Below, in pieces: positions 15,529 to 23,546 of a stretch of 42,969 nt of DNA. The notes under the pieces were generated by a model. The model had not been told where the DNA came from. It saw only the letters and a list, made by a program, of their open reading frames with translations, and ran no database searches. How positions within the stretch are numbered: position 1 is the stretch's first letter; every line of letters starts with the position of its first letter. Both the position numbers and the translations under genes were made by a program. Source of the DNA: Streptomyces gossypii (lineage in GTDB: Bacteria; Actinomycetota; Actinomycetes; Streptomycetales; Streptomycetaceae); the NCBI RefSeq assembly GCF_025165795.1, contig NZ_JAJAGO010000024.1, positions 1 through 42,969 on the forward strand, in the 5' to 3' direction.

Positions 15529-16172
15529 CCCCCCAGTTTCCTCCCGGACTCACCTTTCGCCGCCGTGTTCGCCACCGCGTTGGGCACGGCACAGCTTCCG
15601 GCGGGCGCCTCCGGGCCCGCGTCGGCGGGGTATTCGAGCATCAGCACGGAGGCCACGGGCCCCTCGACGGTCTCGTAGATATGCGGCTTCTGCGCCGCGA
15701 AGCAGACGTAGTCGCCCGGCTCCAACTCGTACGGAGCCTCCGGCGGACCCACTCTGAGCAGCCCGGATATGACCACCACATGCTCCCGGCCCGGATGCCC
15801 CTCAGAATGCTGGGTCTCCCCCGGACGCACCCGCTGGTCGTACAGCTCCAGCACCCGGTCGGTCACGTCCATCCGGCGCAGCATCCGCAGATCGACCGCG
15901 TTGCTGCTGAGCACCTCCAGCCCGCTGGAGCGCACCAGCAGCACGTCCGGGTCGGACTGCTCGGTGAGGAGCGAAGACACCGGGACCCCCAGTGCGTTCG
16001 ACAGACTGAACACTGTCTCGATAGTTGGGTTCCCGGGCCGCGACTCCAGCTGGGAGAGCGTGCCCTTGGCGATACCGGACCGGCGCGCCAGTTCCGACAG
16101 CGTGATCCCGGCCCGCTCCCGCAGCATCCGCAGGTTCGTCGCCAGGATCCGACCGGCCTTTTCCTGAGCCAC
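15525..16172 (-). CDS. XRE-family regulator with C-terminal cupin domain
   Basis: The 215-residue protein has an N-terminal HTH_3 domain (LRERAGITLSELARRSGIAK, residues about 16-35) and a C-terminal cupin_2 domain with RPGETQHSEGHPGREH and ELEPGDYVCFAAQKPH, which supplies the usual metal- or ligand-binding histidines and glutamate. Proteins of this design sense small metabolites. GTG 16172 is taken as start because GAGAGGGGG precedes it and the HTH begins soon after; a longer frame upstream has no family similarity. It is co-directional with the catabolic operon, whose promoter overlaps its stop codon. It probably controls that operon through the palindrome at 15477. Confidence 0.85.
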   Translation of the reverse strand: MAQEKAGRILATNLRMLRERAGITLSELARRSGIAKGTLSQLESRPGNPTIETVFSLSNALGVPVSSLLTEQSDPDVLLVRSSGLEVLSSNAVDLRMLRRMDVTDRVLELYDQRVRPGETQHSEGHPGREHVVVISGLLRVGPPEAPYELEPGDYVCFAAQKPHIYETVEGPVASVLMLEYPADAGPEAPAGSCAVPNAVANTAAKGESGRKLGG

Positions 16173-16177
16173 CAGGC

Positions 16178-16302
16178 CCCCTCTCTTCCGTGGGGAGGCT
16201 ACCCGGACGCGGTTGTGCACGGACGAACGCGCAGCTCGGAGGCTTTCGAGGGGCGGGTGCGACCATGAGGGCGGCGCGTGAGCCGACCACCGAAGAGAGG
16301 GG
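16178..16302. repeat. Inverted 11-bp repeat formed by the ribosome-binding regions of two divergent genes
   Basis: CCCCTCTCTTC (16178-16188) and GAAGAGAGGGG (16292-16302) are exact complements and are the Shine-Dalgarno regions of the XRE-cupin gene and of cobK. The 103 bp between them must hold both promoters, but I see no near-consensus elements. Confidence 0.6.
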
Positions 16303-16313
16303 CACCGTCCACC

Positions 16314-17117
16314 ATGCGGCATCTGCTGGTGCTCGGCGGCACCACCGAGGGACGGCGCCTCGCCGCACTGCTCGCCGAGGAGCCCGGCGTGCGCGTCACC
16401 AGCTCAGTCGCGGGCCGGGTGGCCCGCCCCGGCCCCGTCACGGGCACCGTACGCAGCGGCGGCTTCGGCGGGCCCGAAGGGCTCGCCCGCTGGCTGACCG
16501 CGCACCGGGTGACGGCCGTCATCGACGCCACCCACCCCTTCGCCGCAGCCATCACCCGCAACGCCGCACAGGCCTGCGCCGCCACCGGGACCCCGCTGCT
16601 CGTCATACGCCGACCTGGCTGGACGGCGGGGCCCGGCGACCGCTGGCTGACCGCCGCCTCGCTCCCGGAGGCGGCCGGACTGCTGCACGGGCTGGGGCGG
16701 CGGGTGCTGCTGACCACCGGGCGTCAGGGGGTGGCCGCGTTCGCCGGGCTGGACCAACTCTGGTTCCTGATCCGCTCGGTGGACCCTCCCGAGCCGCCGC
16801 TCCCGCCGCACGCCCGGCTGCTGGCGGACCGCGGCCCGTACCACCTCGACGGCGAACGGGCCCTGCTGCGCGAGCACTCCATCGACATCGTGGTCACCAA
16901 GGACAGCGGCGGCACGGCAACTGCCGCGAAACTGACGGCGGCACGGGAGGCGGGTTTGCCGGTGGTCATCGTCGTCAGGCCGCCGCTGCCGGAGGGCGTC
17001 GCCGCGGTGCCGGGGGTGGCGAGCGCGGGGGAACGGCTCAGAGAACTCGGTCTGCTGGGGGCGCGCCGTCTTCACGGCGGTCACGGCGGTCACGGCGCAG
17101 CAGATACGTGTCCATGA
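16314..17117 (+). CDS. cobK: Precorrin-6A reductase CobK
   Basis: The 267-residue protein matches CobK/CbiJ. It opens with LLVLGGTTEGRRLAALLAEE, contains VIDATHPFAAAITRNAAQAC, and ends with VVTKDSGGTATAAKLTAARE, all family hallmarks. It reduces the corrin macrocycle with NADPH in cobalamin synthesis. ATG 16314 follows GAGAGGGG. Its last 80 bp overlap the 3' end of cobF on the other strand; in the overlap a GGCGGTCAC repeat gives HGGHGGHG here. The neighbouring cobF supports the aerobic pathway. Confidence 0.92.
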   Translation: MRHLLVLGGTTEGRRLAALLAEEPGVRVTSSVAGRVARPGPVTGTVRSGGFGGPEGLARWLTAHRVTAVIDATHPFAAAITRNAAQACAATGTPLLVIRRPGWTAGPGDRWLTAASLPEAAGLLHGLGRRVLLTTGRQGVAAFAGLDQLWFLIRSVDPPEPPLPPHARLLADRGPYHLDGERALLREHSIDIVVTKDSGGTATAAKLTAAREAGLPVVIVVRPPLPEGVAAVPGVASAGERLRELGLLGARRLHGGHGGHGAADTCP

Positions 17118-17847
17118 TCCACCCCTTCTCCGCCCGCGCCCGCGCACGCACCTCCGCGATCCGGGCCGCGAGCGCGTCGTCCAGCGGTCCGGAGAGCAGG
17201 ATCTCGTCCGGCGTCCCGATGTACGCACCCCAGTAGATCCACAGGCCGGTGCCGGTGTAGGCGGCGAAGGCCTGGTGCGCGTCCAGCATCACCACCACGT
17301 CGTCCACCCCCTCGGGCCACCCCTCGGACAGCCGCCGCCCGGTGGTGATCTGGACCGGGCGCCCGACCTGGTTGAGCCCCGTACGGTGCCCGGCCGCCAG
17401 CGCGGAGACGCTGCTGATGCCCGGGATCACCTCGCAGTCGAACTCCACCCCGCCCCGCTCGCGTACCTCCTCCAGCGCGGCGAGCGTGCTGTCGTACAGC
17501 GTGGGATCGCCCCAGACCAGGAACGCCCCGCAGCCGTCCGGCGCCAACTCCTCGCGCATCGCCGTCTCGTACAGGTCGGCGCGGCGGCGGCGCCAGTCGT
17601 CGACCGCACCGGCGTACGCCGCCGGGGCCGCACCGCGGTCGCGCTCCGGGTCGCGCACCTCCACCTGCCGGTACGGCTGCTCCGCGTGCCGCTCCAGGAT
17701 GAGCTGGCGCAGCCCTGCCAGATCCTGCTTCCGCTGCCCCTTGTCCACCAAAAAGAAGACGTCGGCCCGGGCGAGAGCCTTGACCGCCTGCAGAGTCAGC
17801 TGCTCCGGATCGCCCGCGCCGATGCCGATGAGGAGGATGTGTCGCAT
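17038..17847 (-). CDS. cobF: Precorrin-6A synthase (deacetylating) CobF
   Basis: The 269-residue class III SAM methyltransferase methylates C1 and releases acetate in the aerobic cobalamin pathway. It begins with the tetrapyrrole-methylase motif LIGIGAGDPEQLTLQA, and has FLVWGDPTLYDSTLAALEEV and EVIPGISSVSALAA, as expected. The C-terminal RRDRRDRRED lies in the region overlapping cobK. ATG 17847 puts the conserved motif at residue 5. The 213 bp to the next gene start (18061) include TTGACA at 17955-17960 but no convincing -10 for the plus-strand gene. Confidence 0.92.
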   Translation of the reverse strand: MRHILLIGIGAGDPEQLTLQAVKALARADVFFLVDKGQRKQDLAGLRQLILERHAEQPYRQVEVRDPERDRGAAPAAYAGAVDDWRRRRADLYETAMREELAPDGCGAFLVWGDPTLYDSTLAALEEVRERGGVEFDCEVIPGISSVSALAAGHRTGLNQVGRPVQITTGRRLSEGWPEGVDDVVVMLDAHQAFAAYTGTGLWIYWGAYIGTPDEILLSGPLDDALAARIAEVRARARAEKGWIMDTYLLRRDRRDRREDGAPPADRVL

Positions 17848-18060
17848 CCCGCGAGTGTGCCGCACCAGCAGGGGCGGTGGTCGGGAGGGGTGTCCGGCCC
17901 CGCCACCTCCGGTGGTGACCGCACCCGGCATCGCCGCAGGTCCGGCGGCCCGGCTTGACACTCCCGCCGGATCCGATTCGACCTTGCCGTACGGGGAATG
18001 ACCTGAGGAGTACGGGTCCGAGTACGGGGCACCCGTCGCTCACGAGGGGGAGTGGTGAGT

Positions 18061-18477
18061 GTGCAGACGAACAACCGCGTCATCCGACGCACCGCACGCG
18101 TCGAGTACGCGCTGCCGCAGCAGGATGTTTCCGCCCGCTGGGCCCGCCGGCTGACAGCCGGTTTCCTGGGAGGCTCCCGGACGTCCCCGGAGGCCGCGCT
18201 CCACATGGACGACGCGGCGCTCGTCGTCTCCGAGCTCGTCACCAACGCCACCGTGCACGGCGACGGCAGATGCCGCCTCCGGCTCAGCAGCGAGGCGGGC
18301 TCCCTCACCATCGAGGTCCACGACCACGGCCCCGGCACGCCCGTCGTGCGCGCCGTGACGGCCGAGGCGGAGGGCGGCCGGGGCATCGCCATGGTGCGCT
18401 GCCTCGCCCAGCGACTGGACATCACCCCGCACGCAGCGGGCGGCAAGACCATAAGGGCCGTACTCGCCACGGCCTGA
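18061..18477 (+). CDS. Anti-sigma regulatory factor-type ATP-binding protein (HATPase_c_2)
   Basis: The 138-residue protein is a small GHKL ATPase of the SpoIIAB/RsbW type. The N box is ELVTNATVHG, the G1 box DHGPGTP and the G2 region GGRGIAMVRCLAQRL. Streptomyces has dozens of such proteins; some bind sigma factors or anti-anti-sigma factors. No partner gene adjoins it, so the target is unknown. Three in-frame GTG codons (18052, 18055, 18061) follow GAGGGGGAG; 18061 has the best spacing from GGAG but 18055 is possible. Confidence 0.85.
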   Translation: MQTNNRVIRRTARVEYALPQQDVSARWARRLTAGFLGGSRTSPEAALHMDDAALVVSELVTNATVHGDGRCRLRLSSEAGSLTIEVHDHGPGTPVVRAVTAEAEGGRGIAMVRCLAQRLDITPHAAGGKTIRAVLATA

Positions 18478-18521
18478 GGGGGCGCCACCCGGCGTGCCCC
18501 GGAGCCCCGTTGGCGCCGTGA

Positions 18522-18570
18522 CCGCGACAGGAGGCGGGCTCCCGGCGCCCTGATCCGCCCCCTGTCGCGG
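18522..18570. terminator. Bidirectional terminator hairpin
   Basis: Arms of 16 bp (18522-18537 and 18555-18570) pair with one mismatch around a 17-nt loop; they begin CCGCGACAGG and end CCTGTCGCGG. The hairpin lies between the convergent HATPase gene (stop 18477) and Asp23 gene (stop 18583). Confidence 0.8.
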
Positions 18571-18582
18571 GGGGGGAGGTCG

Positions 18583-19095
18583 CTACTCCACGCGCGGCTC
18601 GCGGTCGTCCTCGTCATCGGGCAGGTGCACGTCGCCGATCGCCACGTTCACCTCGACGACCTCCAGCCCCGTCATCCGCTCCACCGCCGCGATGACGTTC
18701 TCCCGCACATCCCGCGCCACGTCCGTGATGGGCACCCCGTACTCCACGACCAAGTCGAGGTCCAGCGCCGTCTGCCGCTCGCCGACCTCGACCTTCACCC
18801 CCCGGCCGACGTTCGGGCGCCCGCCGGGCACCCGCTCCCGTACCGCACCCAGCGTGCGGGAGAGGCCGCCGCCCATGTCGTACACACCGGGCACCTCGCG
18901 GGCCGCCATGCCCGCGATCTTGACCACCACGACGTCCGCGATGGAGGTCCTGCCGCGCGTGGCCGCGGGCTCCTCCGGCCCGGTCCCCCCGACCCGCAGA
19001 GTCGTACCGGCGTTCTCCTGCACCCCGGCCTCCTTCCCCGGCACCTTCGGGCTCGCGGCCCCGGGGGAGGCCGGAGAAGCTGTACCTGTCGCCAT
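18583..19095 (-). CDS. Asp23/Gls24 family envelope stress response protein
   Basis: The 170-residue protein contains the Asp23 domain: TSIADVVVVKIAGMAAREV, then GVKVEVGERQTALDLDLVVEYG, then a conserved helix NVIAAVERMTGLEVVEVNV. The first 45 residues are Ala/Gly/Pro-rich and poorly conserved, and the C-terminus is acidic. Family proteins are linked to envelope or alkaline stress; the molecular role is unsettled. ATG 19095 follows GAGGAG. Upstream lie 205 bp to the phoX stop, with a 9-bp direct repeat (19109-19137) close to the start. Confidence 0.88.
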   Translation of the reverse strand: MATGTASPASPGAASPKVPGKEAGVQENAGTTLRVGGTGPEEPAATRGRTSIADVVVVKIAGMAAREVPGVYDMGGGLSRTLGAVRERVPGGRPNVGRGVKVEVGERQTALDLDLVVEYGVPITDVARDVRENVIAAVERMTGLEVVEVNVAIGDVHLPDDEDDREPRVE

Positions 19096-19108
19096 GGGGA
19101 GTCTCCTC

Positions 19109-19137
19109 AGTGATCTCGTGAGTCCGTGAGTGATCTC
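19109..19137. repeat. 9-bp direct repeat, 20-bp period, ahead of the Asp23 gene
   Basis: AGTGATCTC occurs at 19109-19117 and 19129-19137, two helical turns apart, just upstream of the ribosome-binding site of the Asp23 gene. It may be a binding site for a dimeric regulator or chance. The rest of the 205-bp gap shows nothing clear. Confidence 0.5.
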
Positions 19138-19300
19138 TTCGGCTTCTCAGCACTGCCCGACACGGGCGTCCTGTCATTGGACACCGTGGCGCGGGCTCCG
19201 TCACCCGGAATCCCAAGATCTCCACTCCGCACGTCCGTGCCCATGACGCGCGTGCGGGCGGCACATCCGCCGACATGCCGCCCGCCCCGTCACCGACAGG

Positions 19301-21409
19301 TCAGTCGCCGATCCGGCGCCCGTCCTTCGGCCACACCGTGACGACCGCCGGACGCACCGCCTTGCCCGGCCCGTCGGGCCACTGCGACAGCGGGTTGTCC
19401 GCGCTGGCACCGTCGATCTCGCCCGGGTGCTGGACGGCGATCAGTACGCGCTCGTCGTCGATCACCGGACCGCACACCTCGGCACCCTTCGGCACCGTGA
19501 GGAACTGCTTGACCTCACCCTCGCGCCGCCCGCGCACCGCGACGCCGAACAGCCCGTCGTTGCTCCCCAGCGCGTTGCCGTCCGTGGAGATCCACAGGTT
19601 GCCGTGCGCGTCGAACGCCAGGTTGTCCGGGCAGGAGATGGGGCTGACCTTGTCCTTGGGGAATCCCGCGAAGTAGGTCGCCGGGTCCTCCGGGTCACCG
19701 CAGACCAGGAACAGCCGCCAACCGAAGCGCGTGGAGGCCGGGTTGTTCCAGTGCTCCGTCAACTCCAGCACCTGGCCGTGCTTGTTCTGGTTGCGCGGGT
19801 TGGCCTCGTCGGCCGGTGCCGCGCCGTCCGTGCCGCGCTTGGTGTTGTTCGTCAGCGCGACATAGACCTTGCCGCTGCGGGGGCTGGGCTCGACGTCCTC
19901 GGGCCGGTCCATCTTGGTGGCGCCCACCTTGTCACCGGCCTGCCGGGTGAAGATGTACACCTCCTCGGCGGTCATGCCCTCGACGTGACTGCGGTCGCCG
20001 CTGGCCAGCTTGACCCACTCGCCGCGTCCGTCGAACTCGCCGTCCGAGGGCAGCGCGCCCTCGCCGTCGATCTGGCCTGCCGGGCTGTCACCGCTGAACT
20101 TCGCGACGTACAGGGTGCCTTCGTCCAGCAGCCTGGCGTTGTGCTCGCGCACCCAGCGGCCGTGGCCGCGCCGCATGCGCTCCTTGGAGATGAACTTGTA
20201 GAGGTAGTCGAAACGCTCGTCGTCGCCCATGTAGACGACGGCGCGGCCGTCCCGCGTCAGCCGTACGTTGGCTCCCTCGTGCTTGAAGCGGCCCAGCGCG
20301 GTGCGCTTGCGCGGCGTCGACTCCGGGTCGTTCGGGTCTATCTCGACGATCCAGCCGAAACGATTTACCTCGTTCGGCTCCTTCGTCACGTCGAAGCGCT
20401 CGTCGTACCGCTCCCACTTGCGCTCGGACGCCCCGCCCGACAGGCCGTAGCGGGCGAGTCGCTCCTTGGTGGCCGGGTCGGTGACGGCGTCGGTGTGGGC
20501 GAAGTACTGGTTGAAGTTCTCCTCGCCGGAGAGCACCGTGCCCCACGGCGTGGTACCGCCGGCGCAGTTGTTGAGCGTGCCCAGGACCGTACGGCCCTCG
20601 GGGTCGGCGCTCGTCCGCAGCAGTTCGGCACCCGCTGCCGGGCCCGTCAGCTCGAAGGGCGTCGTCGCGGTGATCCGGCGGTTGAGCCGGTGGCGCGGCA
20701 CGGTCGTCAGCTTCCCGCCCCGGCGGTGCTCCTCGGTGGCGAGCACCGTGAAGCCGTGCGCCGCCCAGGCGATCTCGACCTGCTCACGGCTGGGGTTCTC
20801 CGAGTCGTAACCGGAGAACATCATCTCCTCGGACGTGTACTCGTGGTTGGCCACCAGCAGCTTGCCGTGGCGGTCGCCCGGGATGTCGAGCAGCGCGACA
20901 TAGTCGTTGTTGTAACCGAACTGGAGGGCCTGCGCCTTCGCCGACTGCTTGTCCGCGTCGAAGACGGGTGCCCCGGCGAGGACGGGGTCGCCCCAGCGGA
21001 CCAGCACGTCCTGCGTGTAGCCCTCGGGGACCACCACGCGGTCCTCGGTGTTCGGCTCGACGGGCTCGAACCGCAGCCCGCGCGCGGCACCGTGCCCGTG
21101 GCTGTGGCCGTTTCCGTGCCCATGCCCGTTGCCGTGCCCGTTGCCGCGCCCTCCCCCGAGCCCCCGTGCGGCGGCGGGCGTGGCGCCCGGCCCGATCACG
21201 GTCGCCCCGGTCGCCGCGACGACGGTCGCCACCGCACCGGCGGCCAGCGCAGAACGGCGCGACAGTGCCCCCGAGATCACATCGCCGACATACTCGTTGT
21301 CGCTCTTGTTCGGTACCTCGTGGAAGCAGGCGTCACCACACCGGTAACGGCAGGTGAGGGCGGATCTACCGCCGGGGTGTGAGCCGATGAGCGGCAGGAG
21401 TTTACGCAT
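19301..21409 (-). CDS. phoX: PhoX family alkaline phosphatase, Tat-exported
   Basis: The 702-residue protein belongs to the PhoX/DUF839 family, calcium- and iron-dependent phosphatases that release phosphate from organic esters outside the cell. A Tat-type signal with twin arginines (SRRSALAAGAVATVVAATGA) lies at about residues 50-69, unusually far in, after a Cys-containing N-terminal stretch that is typical of the family. A His/Gly-rich low-complexity stretch (GNGHGNGHGHGNGHSHGHG, about residues 88-106) follows the signal. Conserved blocks include VANHEYTSEEMMF and TPWGTVLSGEENFNQYF. ATG 21409 follows GGAGGG. A PHO-box-like site and a leader hairpin lie upstream, matching phosphate control by PhoP. 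Confidence 0.92.
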   Translation of the reverse strand: MRKLLPLIGSHPGGRSALTCRYRCGDACFHEVPNKSDNEYVGDVISGALSRRSALAAGAVATVVAATGATVIGPGATPAAARGLGGGRGNGHGNGHGHGNGHSHGHGAARGLRFEPVEPNTEDRVVVPEGYTQDVLVRWGDPVLAGAPVFDADKQSAKAQALQFGYNNDYVALLDIPGDRHGKLLVANHEYTSEEMMFSGYDSENPSREQVEIAWAAHGFTVLATEEHRRGGKLTTVPRHRLNRRITATTPFELTGPAAGAELLRTSADPEGRTVLGTLNNCAGGTTPWGTVLSGEENFNQYFAHTDAVTDPATKERLARYGLSGGASERKWERYDERFDVTKEPNEVNRFGWIVEIDPNDPESTPRKRTALGRFKHEGANVRLTRDGRAVVYMGDDERFDYLYKFISKERMRRGHGRWVREHNARLLDEGTLYVAKFSGDSPAGQIDGEGALPSDGEFDGRGEWVKLASGDRSHVEGMTAEEVYIFTRQAGDKVGATKMDRPEDVEPSPRSGKVYVALTNNTKRGTDGAAPADEANPRNQNKHGQVLELTEHWNNPASTRFGWRLFLVCGDPEDPATYFAGFPKDKVSPISCPDNLAFDAHGNLWISTDGNALGSNDGLFGVAVRGRREGEVKQFLTVPKGAEVCGPVIDDERVLIAVQHPGEIDGASADNPLSQWPDGPGKAVRPAVVTVWPKDGRRIGD

Positions 21410-21429
21410 GGGTCCCTCCGGATGTTCGA

Positions 21430-21460
21430 GCTACGCCGAGCGTGACGCTATGGGCGTAGC
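21430..21460 (-). promoter_or_regulatory. Nested hairpin in the phoX leader
   Basis: GCTACGCC (21430-21437) pairs with GGCGTAGC (21453-21460). Inside, AGCGT and ACGCT (21439-21443 and 21445-21449) pair around a single G. The structure lies 20-50 bp before the phoX start and could affect translation or be a dyad operator. Confidence 0.5.
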
Positions 21461-21481
21461 GCCGCCGGGGGGCGACGTCGG

Positions 21482-21499
21482 AATGAAGTCCGGGTGAAC
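21482..21499 (-). promoter_or_regulatory. PHO-box-like direct repeat upstream of phoX
   Basis: On the minus strand GTTCACC (21493-21499) is followed 11 bp later by CTTCATT (21482-21488). Streptomyces PhoP binds 11-bp direct repeat units with the GTTCACC consensus. The first unit is perfect; the second matches at four of seven bases. The site is about 73 bp before the phoX start. Confidence 0.6.
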
Positions 21500-21638
21500 C
21501 GAGGCCCGATCTTCATCGGTCGACGCTTCCGCCACGAAAGAGGGGCGGAACCGTCATTTCCGTCGACTGATCGCATGGCCGGGCGCGGCTGGGCCGGGCG
21601 GGGCGGGAATCCGAGGTGCGCAGCCCCGCCCTCGGGGG

Positions 21639-21644
21639 TAGCGT
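21639..21644 (+). promoter_or_regulatory. -10 element for a probable leaderless mRNA
   Basis: TAGCGT ends 6 nt before the ATG of the phosphotransferase gene, and no Shine-Dalgarno sequence lies between. This spacing is typical of leaderless actinomycete transcripts. Confidence 0.5.
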
Positions 21645-21650
21645 CGGCCC

Positions 21651-22706
21651 ATGAAGGATCGGCCGCCGGATCTTGACGAGCACGAGCTGCGGCGTGAGCT
21701 GCGCGTATGGGAGATCGAGCCGGTCACCTTGACGTACGTACCGGTCGGCTTCGGTGACCACCACTGGCGGGCGATGGACGCCCTGGGGCGGGAATGGTTC
21801 CTCACCGTCGCGGATCTGGCGCACAAGGAGTACTGCGGAGACACCCCCGAGTCCGCCCTCCAGGGCCTGCGCCATGCCATGGACACCGCTGCGGCCCTGC
21901 GGGAGGAGGCGTTCGGGCGCCCCGGACTGGATTTCGTGGTGGCACCCCTGCGCACCGTGGACGGCGAGACCGTCCGCCCGCTCGGCCCCGGAGCACGGTA
22001 CGGCCTGAGCGTCTTCCCCTATGTGGAGGCCACACCCGGCTCCTTCGACGACCAGCTGGCCCCGGAGGAGCGCGCCCCGCTGATCGACCTGCTGGCCACC
22101 CTGCACACGACGGCCCCACCGGCGTCGGCCCCGGTCCTCTCCCCCGAGCTGACCTCACGGCTGATGCTGGAGGAGGCCCTGCGCGAGTGGGAGGAGCAGC
22201 CCGGCGGGCCCGGGGCTCGGGGCGAAGCGAAGGCTGTGGCGGAGAGCCCGGCGCAGGGCGGCGACGAGGGCCCGTACGCCGAGCCCGCCCGCGCGCTGGT
22301 GGCGAAGCACGCCGCCGGGCTGCGGCAGCGGCTGGACGAGTTCGACCGGCTGGTCACCGAGCTGAGCCGCAGCGGCGCGGAGCTGGTCGTCACCCACGGT
22401 GAGCCCCACCCGGGCAACCTGCTGTGGCGCGGCGACCGGTGCCTGCTGGCCGACTGGGACACCGCGGGCCTGGCAGCGCCCGAACGGGACCTGTGGCATA
22501 TCGCCCCGCTGTCGGAGGACCTCGCCCGCTACCAGGCCGCGACCGGCCGTACGCCCGACCCGTCCGCGCTGGCGCTCTACCGGCTCCGCTGGGACCTGGA
22601 GGACCTGACCGTCTATCTCGGCTGGTTCCGCGCACCCCACGTACCCACGCAGGACATGGCCCAGGGCTGGGCGGGCCTCACCGAGATCATGTCCCGCCTG
22701 GCGTAG
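21651..22706 (+). CDS. Aminoglycoside phosphotransferase (APH) family kinase
   Basis: The 351-residue protein has the kinase fold of APH/choline kinases. The catalytic loop is VVTHGEPHPGNLLW and the metal-binding Asp lies in LLADWDTAGLA. N-terminal features (YVPVGFGDHHW) resemble the spectinomycin phosphotransferase APH(9)-like group. Glu replaces the usual catalytic-loop Asp (HGEPHPGN instead of HGDLHPGN), as also seen in that group. It may phosphorylate a small molecule or antibiotic, but many such proteins have no known resistance role. A variable insertion of about 25 residues near 180-205 has a Gly/Ala-rich composition. The mRNA is probably leaderless (-10 at 21639). Confidence 0.8.
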   Translation: MKDRPPDLDEHELRRELRVWEIEPVTLTYVPVGFGDHHWRAMDALGREWFLTVADLAHKEYCGDTPESALQGLRHAMDTAAALREEAFGRPGLDFVVAPLRTVDGETVRPLGPGARYGLSVFPYVEATPGSFDDQLAPEERAPLIDLLATLHTTAPPASAPVLSPELTSRLMLEEALREWEEQPGGPGARGEAKAVAESPAQGGDEGPYAEPARALVAKHAAGLRQRLDEFDRLVTELSRSGAELVVTHGEPHPGNLLWRGDRCLLADWDTAGLAAPERDLWHIAPLSEDLARYQAATGRTPDPSALALYRLRWDLEDLTVYLGWFRAPHVPTQDMAQGWAGLTEIMSRLA

Positions 22707-22711
22707 TGCCG

Positions 22712-22743
22712 CGGCAGGCAAGGTGGACGGCTGGGGCCTGCCG
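22712..22743. terminator. Terminator hairpin between convergent genes
   Basis: CGGCAGGC (22712-22719) pairs with GCCTGCCG (22736-22743), with a 16-nt loop and TTT following on the plus strand. It lies between the phosphotransferase gene and the tautomerase-YHS gene, which converge. Confidence 0.65.
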
Positions 22744-22779
22744 TTTGGATCATGCTGGGCAAGCTCCAAGCGAGAGGCC

Positions 22780-23502
22780 CTAGGTACCGAGCGACAGGCC
22801 GTGCTCGTCCGCGAACGCCCGTCGGCACAGGCCATGGCAGAAGCCGTAGAGCGTCCCCTGATGGATCAGGGTCAGCGTGGAGTCGTCCAAGTCCACGCCC
22901 ATGCCGCAGATGGGGTCGACCAGCCTGCCCCGCGCTCCTTCACTGGCCCCCTCCTTCGGCTCGCCCTGCGGCTCGTCCTGCGGCTCGCCCTGCGCCGGGT
23001 CCTGCGCCGGGTCCGGTGCCGGGTGGTCGGCGGCGGCACCGTCGCGGTACGGCCGGGAGATGAGCTCCGTGAGGTCCATGCTGCTCATGGCCCGGCCATG
23101 GATTCCCACGCCGCCCTCAGAGATGCCGTCCACCAGAACCACCGCGTGCGGTTCGCGCCGCACCCGCTCGGGGTCACGGCCCGCGAGCCGCTCGGTCTCG
23201 GCCAGAACGTCGGTCACGATCTCCACGACGTGGCCGCTCATGTCCTTACGCCAGGACGCCGGGACAGTCACCCGCACCAGATAGCGCGGCGGCTGTGCGG
23301 GGTCGGCCGACGGCCGCTGCCCGAGGACCCAGGTGGCGGGCTCGTGCACGAGCACCTGGGTGAGCAGGCGCTGGGCGTCGAGGATCTCCATGGCGTGGCT
23401 GTCGTCCTCGACCATGAGGGTGTCGATGAGCCTCCGGCCCAGTGCCTGCTGCCCCGCGGCGCTCAAAGCGCCCTTGGGCAAGAAGACCTCGATCAGCAGC
23501 AT
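22780..23502 (-). CDS. Tautomerase-like protein fused to a C-terminal YHS domain
   Basis: The 240-residue protein has two parts. Residues 1 to about 150 resemble tautomerase-superfamily proteins (LLIEVFLPKGALSAAGQQAL; VVEIVTDVLAETERLAG). A repetitive linker rich in Pro, Gln, Asp and Glu, encoded by four 12-bp repeats at 22965-23012, joins it to a YHS domain near residues 193-235 (VDPICGMGVDLDD; YGFCHGLCRRAF). YHS domains occur in copper ATPases and other metal-handling proteins and carry paired cysteines. ATG 23502 follows AGGAG; its Met is followed directly by the conserved strand, although family catalysis normally needs an N-terminal Pro, absent here. A CsoR-like operator lies 45 bp upstream. 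A copper- or thiol-stress role is inferred. Confidence 0.75.
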   Translation of the reverse strand: MLLIEVFLPKGALSAAGQQALGRRLIDTLMVEDDSHAMEILDAQRLLTQVLVHEPATWVLGQRPSADPAQPPRYLVRVTVPASWRKDMSGHVVEIVTDVLAETERLAGRDPERVRREPHAVVLVDGISEGGVGIHGRAMSSMDLTELISRPYRDGAAADHPAPDPAQDPAQGEPQDEPQGEPKEGASEGARGRLVDPICGMGVDLDDSTLTLIHQGTLYGFCHGLCRRAFADEHGLSLGT

Positions 23503-23546
23503 CTCGTACTCCTGTGCGTTGCGTCCGGCTGTTGACGTAAGGCCCA

